Under the pieces are notes generated by a model, which made no database searches, had not been told where the DNA came from, and saw only the letters and a list, made by a program, of their open reading frames with translations. Below are positions 58,169 through 64,000 of a stretch of DNA of 64,000 nucleotides, in pieces. The translations under genes were made by a program, and so were the position numbers. This stretch comes from Candidatus Binatia bacterium (GTDB lineage Bacteria; Desulfobacterota; Binatia; UBA9968; JAJDTQ01), in NCBI GenBank assembly GCA_022824205.1, contig JAJEAI010000088.1, positions 33,230 to 97,229 on the forward strand, in the 5' to 3' direction. Numbering within the stretch: the stretch's first letter is position 1; the number at the start of each line of letters is the position of its first letter.

Positions 58169-59032
58169 CTAGCTGCGTTGCCATGCCGCCGCCACCGCGC
58201 GCCGGACATACACGCCGGATACGTCGACACGGTATTGCGCGTCCGCCTGGACGTCCGAGGGAGGATCGAGGTTCCGCTTGGCGGCCTCGCCGGCTTCCGC
58301 CATGCGTTCCGCATCCAGCGGCCCCGCCTGGAGGATCTCCTCTGCCTCCGTGACACGTACGGGAACATCGCCCACCCCGGTGAGCACCACTCGTGCGTCC
58401 GCACAGTGCCCGCCTTCGCCTTCGGTCAGCGCTGCCGCCACGCCGACAATGGCGAAGTCGGTGCCGCGGCGGCTCAGTTTCAGGTAAGCGCTCCGAGCCC
58501 CGCTGCCCGGAACCGGGATCAATATATCCGTTACGATTTCAGTTGGTTCCAGGCAAGTAGTGAAAGTGTCGGTGAAGAAATCCACGGCCGGGATGCTCCT
58601 CTTCCCGTCCGGCCCCACCGCCAGGAGTTCGGCGTTCAGAGCCACCAGCACCGCGGGGTAGTCCGCGTTGTAGGCCGCGTGGGCAGCGCTGCCGCCGATG
58701 GTGCCAAGGTTGCGCACCAGCGGGTCTCCCACCACGCGGGCCGCGTCGGCCAGGGCCGGCAAGGTGGTTCGGATCAGCGGCGAGCTGTGCAGCGCGTAGT
58801 GCGTGGCCATGGCGCCGACGCGGACGACGCCGTCGTCCCGCCGGATGTAGTCGAGTTCCGGCAAGCGCCAGAGGTCCACCACCACGGCTGGCGAGACCAT
58901 CCGCAGCTTCATCATCGGCAACAGGCTCTGGCCTCCGGCCATGAGCTTGGCGTCCTCGCCATGCTGTTCGAGCAGGCCGACGGCCTCCTCCAGGGTCGCT
59001 GGATCGAAGTATTCGAATGCCCGTGGGATCAT
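58169..59032 (-). CDS. Xanthine dehydrogenase-family FAD-binding medium subunit
   Basis: 287 residues from ATG 59032. The FAD-binding PF00941 domain has FDPATLEEAVGLLEQHGEDA, the loop MAGGQSLLPMMKLR and RNLGTIGGSAAHA, both contacting FAD. The C-terminal CO-dehydrogenase flavoprotein domain follows (RGTDFAIVGVAAAL, VVLTGVGDVPVRV). It passes electrons to an external acceptor. The upstream epimerase gene ends 34 bases away. The downstream 2Fe-2S gene is beyond the MITE. Confidence 0.93.
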   Translation of the reverse strand: MIPRAFEYFDPATLEEAVGLLEQHGEDAKLMAGGQSLLPMMKLRMVSPAVVVDLWRLPELDYIRRDDGVVRVGAMATHYALHSSPLIRTTLPALADAARVVGDPLVRNLGTIGGSAAHAAYNADYPAVLVALNAELLAVGPDGKRSIPAVDFFTDTFTTCLEPTEIVTDILIPVPGSGARSAYLKLSRRGTDFAIVGVAAALTEGEGGHCADARVVLTGVGDVPVRVTEAEEILQAGPLDAERMAEAGEAAKRNLDPPSDVQADAQYRVDVSGVYVRRAVAAAWQRS

Positions 59033-59066
59033 GGATCGGCTCCCGCTTTGCAAGCCGGCCCGGCGG

Positions 59067-60035
59067 TCAGACCGGATGGCGTTCCAGCCATTCGAGATAA
59101 CGGTGGAGTCCGCTCTCGAGATCGTGTTGCGGCACGAAGCCCAGGTCTTCCCTGGCGCGTTTCATGGACAGCGGCCCGCGGAGGCTGTCCCGGAAGAACG
59201 GCGACAGCGCCCCGCCCTCCTTGAGCCGGAAACGGAAACCGGGCCGGACCCGTGCCAAAGCCGCAAGGATATCAGAGAACCGGTGATTTTCACCACAGCT
59301 TGCGTTGTAGACCTCATGTGACGGGTCCGCTTCGAGGAGCGCCAGGACCACGCAGCGGGCGGTATCCGCGACGTAGGTGAGGTCGCGCACGAGATCATCC
59401 GCCAGCTCCACCTCGTCCCCGTTCAAGGCCGCGCGGCACCAGTGGAATACGGGCGACATGACGGTGCGCAGCGGATTGGGGCGTTCCAGCGGACCGTACG
59501 GCGCGGAGAGGCGCAGCATGGCCCCCTTCATGCCGAACAGCTCGAAGTAACGGCGTACCACGTCCTCCGCGGCCCGCTTGGTGATGCCGTACATGCCCCG
59601 TGGCTCGACGGCGGCGTCCTCATCCAGGGGGACGTCCGGGTCGGTGGCGCCGTACACGCTGGCGGAGCTCAGGTGGACGAATCGCTCGACCCCGGCCAGG
59701 CGGGCGGCCTCCAGCACCGTGGCGGTGCCGCCGACGTTGACCATCGCCGCCTGCCAAGCCGCGTCCGGCTCCAGGTCGCCGATGGCGGTGACGGCGGCGC
59801 CGTGGACGACCTGCTCGACGCCGTGTCGGTCGATGATGGCACGCACTGCGTCCAGGTCCCGGACGTCGCCCCGGACGCAGGTCACCCGTTCCCGGGCCGG
59901 TCCCAGCAAATCCCGCGCGGCTTCGTTCAACTCCCCCTCCGCTGACAGGGCCACCACCGGCTCTCCCAGCCCGGCCAACCGGGCCGTCACGTGGATTCCC
60001 ACGAAACCGGTTCCGCCGGTCACGAGCACGCTCAT
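59067..60035 (-). CDS. NAD(P)-dependent epimerase/dehydratase (extended SDR)
   Basis: 322 residues from ATG 60035, which overlaps the stop of the flavoprotein gene (ATGA). TGGTGFVG binds NAD(P); HLSSASVYG (Ser) and YGITK (Tyr-Lys) form the active site. It belongs to the GalE-like extended SDRs. Its position between the flavoprotein and molybdenum hydroxylase genes suggests a redox or isomerase step on a non-sugar substrate is possible, but sugar-nucleotide epimerases look the same at this level. Substrate unknown. Confidence 0.88.
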   Translation of the reverse strand: MSVLVTGGTGFVGIHVTARLAGLGEPVVALSAEGELNEAARDLLGPARERVTCVRGDVRDLDAVRAIIDRHGVEQVVHGAAVTAIGDLEPDAAWQAAMVNVGGTATVLEAARLAGVERFVHLSSASVYGATDPDVPLDEDAAVEPRGMYGITKRAAEDVVRRYFELFGMKGAMLRLSAPYGPLERPNPLRTVMSPVFHWCRAALNGDEVELADDLVRDLTYVADTARCVVLALLEADPSHEVYNASCGENHRFSDILAALARVRPGFRFRLKEGGALSPFFRDSLRGPLSMKRAREDLGFVPQHDLESGLHRYLEWLERHPV

Positions 60036-61582
60036 CCGCCGGCCCGTTCTCCCGCCACGTTGCGCCCGGCGATGATGCCCGTGATGAAGGCCTCCGAATT
60101 GTTGCCCGAATTGAGGTAGAGGTGCCCGAACACGCCGCCCATCTCGCCGGCGCAATAGAGGCCCGGGATGGGGTTGTCGTGGGCGTCCAGCACCCGCTGG
60201 TCCTGGTCGTGGGCCAGCGCCCCCTGGGTGTTGGTGATGATGGGCCAGACCTCCACCGCGTAGAACGGCGGTTTGAAGATGGGGAACAGGCTGCCGGCGA
60301 AGCGGCGGAAGTCCGTGTCCTCCCGGCCCTCACAGATCTCGTTCCAGCGCGTCACCGTGGCCGCCAGGTTGTCTTCGGGCAGGCCCATGACCCGTGCCAG
60401 TTCCTCGATGGTGGGTGCCTGCTTGATCCAGCCCTTGGCCAGCTCCGCAGAGTTGTCCTCGCTCCACTCGTAGCGGCGGGACGGGTGGTCGCTGATGGGC
60501 GTGAACATGGGACCGGTGATGCGCCCGTTCTCGTCGAAGATCATGTACGACGGTATGCGAGGGAAGTCCTTGACGTGCACGTCGTAGAGGCTCATGTCGC
60601 GCCAGGGACTGTCCTGAGGCGCCGGCGGGTATTCGTCCATGTAGCGCTTGCCGAACTTGTCCACCACGATCCAGGGCATCATCTTGGGCCCCTCGTCACC
60701 GCTCTTGAGGGAGAACTCCTCTCCGGGCTTGGGCAGGTGATTGGCGCCATGGCGTCCCTGGATGCGATGCCGGAAAGCGATGGGAAACTCCGGCGCCTTG
60801 AAGCCGTAGCCGCCGTGGACGTGCCACATGTGCCACAGGCCGGCGCCGGCCTTCTGCCCCATGAGCAGGCCGTCGCCGGTGTTGCCGAGGGCGCAGATGG
60901 GATGGAAGGGCTGCGCCTGGAGGTACTGAAGCCGGAGCTGCTCGTTGTGCTCGAACCCTCCCGCCGCCAGCACGACGCCGTTCCGCGTCCGAATGCGCCG
61001 GCGTTCGCCGCCCTGCTCCGCGACGACGCCCACCACCCTCCCCCGCTCGTCCGACACCAGTTCCCGCACCGGCGTGGACACCGACACCTCGATGTCCCGC
61101 TTGTTCACGTTGTCGTCCACCACCTTGAAGGCGATCCAGCCCGTGCCGTGGACCTGGAGCCACGGATAGCATTGCGCCTCGTCGCTCTTGAACGCCAGGA
61201 GCCCGATGGCGTCTCCGGGAGGACCGCCCTCGAAGCGGTAGGTGCCGCCGGTGCCGGGCCGTTCCTGCACCTGGATGCCGCTGTCGCCGGTGAGCTCCTT
61301 CATGAACCCGGAGAGCGTGCGCAGTTCCCTGGCAAAGGCATGGATCACCGGGTCGGGGACCGTGTTGAGGCACATGCGCTTCAAGTAGGCGAAGGCCTTG
61401 TCCACGTCGTCGGTGCTCCTGAAGAAGCCGCCGGACAGAATGGAGTTGCCGCCCGGGTGCTCCATCTTCTCCAGAAGCAGCACCCGGGCGCCGTGATCGT
61501 GGGCCACGATGGCGGCCGCGCCGCCGGAATAGCCGTAGCCCACCACCACGACGTCGACTTCCCGATCCCAGGAGGCATTCAT
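60032..61582 (-). CDS. FAD-dependent oxidoreductase, fumarate reductase/3-ketosteroid dehydrogenase type
   Basis: 516 residues. N-terminal FAD motif DVVVVGYGYSGGAAAIVA with LLLEKMEHPGGNSILSGG. The C-terminal FAD block reads PGLYCAGEMGGVFGHLYLNS. Between them lies the capping domain that in this family reduces or desaturates a double bond next to a carbonyl or carboxylate (fumarate, urocanate, 3-ketosteroids). No signal peptide and no haem motifs, so it is a cytoplasmic single-subunit form. It lies 23 bases after the transporter gene and overlaps the epimerase gene. Confidence 0.87.
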   Translation of the reverse strand: MNASWDREVDVVVVGYGYSGGAAAIVAHDHGARVLLLEKMEHPGGNSILSGGFFRSTDDVDKAFAYLKRMCLNTVPDPVIHAFARELRTLSGFMKELTGDSGIQVQERPGTGGTYRFEGGPPGDAIGLLAFKSDEAQCYPWLQVHGTGWIAFKVVDDNVNKRDIEVSVSTPVRELVSDERGRVVGVVAEQGGERRRIRTRNGVVLAAGGFEHNEQLRLQYLQAQPFHPICALGNTGDGLLMGQKAGAGLWHMWHVHGGYGFKAPEFPIAFRHRIQGRHGANHLPKPGEEFSLKSGDEGPKMMPWIVVDKFGKRYMDEYPPAPQDSPWRDMSLYDVHVKDFPRIPSYMIFDENGRITGPMFTPISDHPSRRYEWSEDNSAELAKGWIKQAPTIEELARVMGLPEDNLAATVTRWNEICEGREDTDFRRFAGSLFPIFKPPFYAVEVWPIITNTQGALAHDQDQRVLDAHDNPIPGLYCAGEMGGVFGHLYLNSGNNSEAFITGIIAGRNVAGERAGG

Positions 61583-61605
61583 GTCTCAACCCCGATGCGC
61601 GGCGC

Positions 61606-63672
61606 TCAAGCGATTCCGAGCCGGACGAACAGTTCCCCCGGCGGGAACGGCAGGTGAAGTCCGTAGTCGAACAGGCCGAAAAAGAACATCCACGCCACCG
61701 CCGCCAACGCGACGCTGATGGCCCACTTCTCGCCCGCTCCCAGCTTGAGGTAGGCGAGGGTCGCCACCGCCGATGCGGTGATGAACCCGAGAAACCAGAT
61801 CATGAGGAAGAAACCCACCGTCCAGGCGGCGATGGCCAGGGTGCGGCGGCGCAACAGCGCGCGCTCGGCCGCCATGGCCGCGGTCTCCGCCGCCACCAGT
61901 CGCGCCGGACTACGGAACTCCTGGAGGAGCGCCACCATCGCCAGCCCCAGGCTCGGGATGCCCACGGCCAGGGGAAACAGCGCGGCCTGCTTCTCGATGG
62001 CGCCGAAGCCGTAGACGGCCTCGTACACGACGTAGAGAAAGAGGGCGACGAAAAAGCCCGCGAAGAGGGTCCGTTCCGATTTGGAGGCATCACCCCCTTC
62101 CTCCGGACCGGCGCCTTCGTACCCTTCGACGGACCTTGCTTCCGCTTCCAGCCGCCGGCGCTGCCTGTACGCCTGCCACAGCGGGTAGAGCAGCGCGCCG
62201 GCGATCAAGAGCCCGATCACGATCACCCCGGGCCGCGCCACCCAGCTCATGCCGTATATCTTGGTGGTGAGGAACAGGTTGTTGTCGGCGATGCCTCCCA
62301 GCACGAGCCCCAGCAGCAATGGAGGGCGCTGCCAGTCGTTGCGCATCATGAGCCATCCCAGCGCGCCGAACAGCAGCACCACGATCATGTCGCCAAAGCT
62401 GTTCTTGACGGCGAAGCCGCCCAGGAAGATGAGCAACAGCAGGAACGGGATCAGGTAGGTGCCCTTGACGAACGTGATCCTCGCCAACTGCTTGAGAAAG
62501 AGGAAGCAGACCGCCACCGTGACGATGTTGGAGAGCACGATGATCCAGACGAAGGAGAAGGTCAGGGTCAGGTGCTTGTGCGGATTCAGCAGGTCCGGTC
62601 CGGGGACGATGCCCTGGATGATGAACGCCCCCAGCAGGATCGCCATGCCCACGCTGCCCGGCACGCCGAAGGCGATGGTGGGAACCAGCGACCCGCCCTC
62701 CTTGGAGTTGTTGGCGGCGCCGGGGCCGAGCACGCCTTCCACGGCCCCTTCGCCGAAACGGGCGTGGTCCGAGCCGCTCTGGACGGCGTGGGCGTAGGCC
62801 ACCCACTGAGCCGGCCCGCCCCCGAGACCGGGAATCAGCCCGATGTAGGTGCCGATGGCGCTGCACCGGAGCACCAGCTTCCACTTCCTGAAAGTGTCCC
62901 GGACGCCCTGCATCACTCCGCCCAGCGCGCCGGGGGTGTCCCGTGCGATGCTGCTTCCCTGGGTCCCCAGCTCGATGATCTCCGGGATGGCGAAGAGCCC
63001 CACGGTCACGGCCACCAGGGAGAGGCCGTCCCACAGGAAGAGAGCGTTCTGGCTCCCGAGGAAGGGCTCCAGGGTATAACGGGACACACTGGTGATGGCG
63101 TCGAGCCCCACCATGGCCAGGACGAGGCCGAAGCCGCCGGCGGAGAGGCCCTTGGCTATGTTTCCGCCGCTCAGGGAGGCCAGGAAGGTGATGCCCAGGA
63201 GGCTGAGCATCAGGAACTCGGGGGCGCCGATGGACAACACCAGGGGCTGAACGACGGGGATGGCCAACGCCAGCGCAAATGCGCCGAAAACGGCGCCCAC
63301 CAGGGAGCTCATGAGGGCCGCTCCCAGGGCGCGGCCCGCTTCCCCGTTCTTGGCCATGGCGTGGCCGTCGACGATGGTGGCGGCGGTGATGCCCTCGCCC
63401 GGCACCCCGAACAGCACCGAGGTGATGTCGCCGGTGGTGGCGGTGACCGCGTGGCTCCCCAGCAGGAAGGCGAAGGCGGTGGTGGGGTCCATCTTGTAGA
63501 TGAACGGCAGCATCAACGCCAGGGTGGTGGCGCCTCCGAGTCCCGGCAGGATCCCCACGGCAAAGCCGATGGCGATGCCGATCATCATGAAGATGAAGGG
63601 GTCCTGTCCGGCCGCCGTGAAAGGCAGCACCGACGCAAGGCCGGCGAACAGCGACCCGAAATAGTCAAGCAT
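61606..63672 (-). CDS. Tripartite tricarboxylate transporter permease, TctA fused to a TctB-like domain
   Basis: 688 residues. Residues 1-500 are TctA: IGIAIGFAVGILPGLGGATT, GSHAVTATTGDITSVLFGVP and GPGAANNSKEGGSLVPTIAF. After a hydrophilic linker (about 510-535, GYEGAGPEEGGDASKSER) four more helices of TctB type follow (TLFAGFFVALFLYVVYEAV ... PFPPGELFVRLGIA). TctA and TctB are usually separate genes. The binding partner is probably the TctC protein at 51787-52815 or one outside the window. It stands between UbiD and flavoprotein genes, which suggests an aromatic or unsaturated carboxylate as cargo. Confidence 0.92.
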   Translation of the reverse strand: MLDYFGSLFAGLASVLPFTAAGQDPFIFMMIGIAIGFAVGILPGLGGATTLALMLPFIYKMDPTTAFAFLLGSHAVTATTGDITSVLFGVPGEGITAATIVDGHAMAKNGEAGRALGAALMSSLVGAVFGAFALALAIPVVQPLVLSIGAPEFLMLSLLGITFLASLSGGNIAKGLSAGGFGLVLAMVGLDAITSVSRYTLEPFLGSQNALFLWDGLSLVAVTVGLFAIPEIIELGTQGSSIARDTPGALGGVMQGVRDTFRKWKLVLRCSAIGTYIGLIPGLGGGPAQWVAYAHAVQSGSDHARFGEGAVEGVLGPGAANNSKEGGSLVPTIAFGVPGSVGMAILLGAFIIQGIVPGPDLLNPHKHLTLTFSFVWIIVLSNIVTVAVCFLFLKQLARITFVKGTYLIPFLLLLIFLGGFAVKNSFGDMIVVLLFGALGWLMMRNDWQRPPLLLGLVLGGIADNNLFLTTKIYGMSWVARPGVIVIGLLIAGALLYPLWQAYRQRRRLEAEARSVEGYEGAGPEEGGDASKSERTLFAGFFVALFLYVVYEAVYGFGAIEKQAALFPLAVGIPSLGLAMVALLQEFRSPARLVAAETAAMAAERALLRRRTLAIAAWTVGFFLMIWFLGFITASAVATLAYLKLGAGEKWAISVALAAVAWMFFFGLFDYGLHLPFPPGELFVRLGIA

Positions 63673-63700
63673 GGCTCTTTCGATCCCTGGACGGTGACGG

Positions 63701-64000
63701 TCAGTCCTTGTGAAGTCCCTTGATCACGTCGGTCGAGAGGTAATCGCCCAACGCCACCGTTTCCAGGGCCTCCTTCACCGGAACGCCCATTTCGGGGTAC
63801 CCCCTCGTTACCGGCTTGGTGCTGTCGATGAGGATGCCCCCCACCTGCAACGGCCGGGCCTTCGACTCGTCCTGGCGATTGGCCAGCAAGTCGCGAAAGA
63901 CGGTGAGCTGCTCCGTGGAGGCATCCACCCGTGTGGCGATGGAAAACCACACGGCGTTGACATCGAACGGATCGACGTCGTCATCCACCAGGATGAGGTT
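63701..64000 (-). CDS. UbiD family decarboxylase, C-terminal part (gene continues beyond the window)
   Basis: About 98 residues visible; the frame is open to the window edge (NLILVDDDVDPFD). VDDDVDPFDVNAVWFSIATR and ILIDSTKPVTRGYPE are the C-terminal marks of UbiD decarboxylases. A second UbiD gene lies 9 kb downstream in the same direction (53697-54968), so the run has two. It is 28 bases upstream of the fused TctA-TctB gene and likely co-transcribed. Confidence 0.88.
   Translation of the reverse strand, partial: NLILVDDDVDPFDVNAVWFSIATRVDASTEQLTVFRDLLANRQDESKARPLQVGGILIDSTKPVTRGYPEMGVPVKEALETVALGDYLSTDVIKGLHKD

Overview
High-GC (about 65%) Gram-negative bacterial chromosome. No rRNA and no clear taxonomic marker is present. 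The gene mix (MiaB plus a DUF151 nuclease, many UbiD-type decarboxylases, molybdenum hydroxylases, metal-dependent amidohydrolases, cyclase-family hydrolases and many solute-binding-protein transporters) resembles Tectomicrobia/Entotheonella-like or neighbouring lineages, but this is an impression and not a placement.

Layout. 1-6.1 kb (+): end of homoserine dehydrogenase, a Nudix-fold protein without its catalytic glutamates, a Pht5-like SBP-fold protein, remnants of a DUF4143 ATPase, then miaB, a DUF151 nuclease and a TPR membrane protein. 6.5-19.2 kb (-): a small Cys-rich protein, then a long run of co-directional genes: oligopeptide-type ABC transporter, amidohydrolase, haem-oxygenase-like diiron protein, cyclase, DapA-like aldolase, sulfide:quinone oxidoreductase (SQR) and persulfide dioxygenase-rhodanese. 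19.4-27.9 kb (+): molybdenum hydroxylase large subunit, LLM flavin oxidoreductase, UbiD decarboxylase and a four-gene nitrate/sulfonate/taurine-type ABC importer. 27.9-32 kb: YCII and two-module VOC proteins (-), Uma2 and alpha/beta-hydrolase proteins (+), and tRNA-Arg(CCU) (-). 32.2-43.5 kb (-): an operon-like run of twelve genes containing a NicX-like enzyme, amidohydrolase, VOC, SDR, a second oligopeptide-type ABC transporter, a CbtB-like protein, an unknown membrane protein and a glutathione transferase. 43.9-48.9 kb (+): TAXI-TRAP transporter, split nitrile-hydratase/thiocyanate-hydrolase-like subunits and a cysteine hydrolase. 49-51.6 kb (-): a decayed coiled-coil gene in a lower-GC patch, then a fumarase/tartrate dehydratase pair. 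51.8-64 kb: a TctC binding protein (+) facing a long (-) run with fused TctA-TctB permease, two UbiD proteins, a three-subunit molybdenum hydroxylase, a flavoprotein, an epimerase and a cyclase. This looks like uptake and degradation of an aromatic or related acid.

Main discovery candidate. The SQR frame at 9406 -> 8411 (-) stops at a TGA. The same frame continues for 53 more codons and encodes the usual SQR C-terminus. The TGA falls where the second redox-active cysteine of SQRs lies. A perfect 8-bp GC hairpin with a GGA loop lies 10 nt after it, at the spacing expected of a bacterial SECIS. This suggests a selenocysteine-containing SQR.

The window also carries three MITE-like elements of two kinds with different terminal repeats around a shared core, and four or more copies of a composite palindromic repeat. 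Several of these sit between genes of one operon. I recognised no transcriptional regulator in the window.
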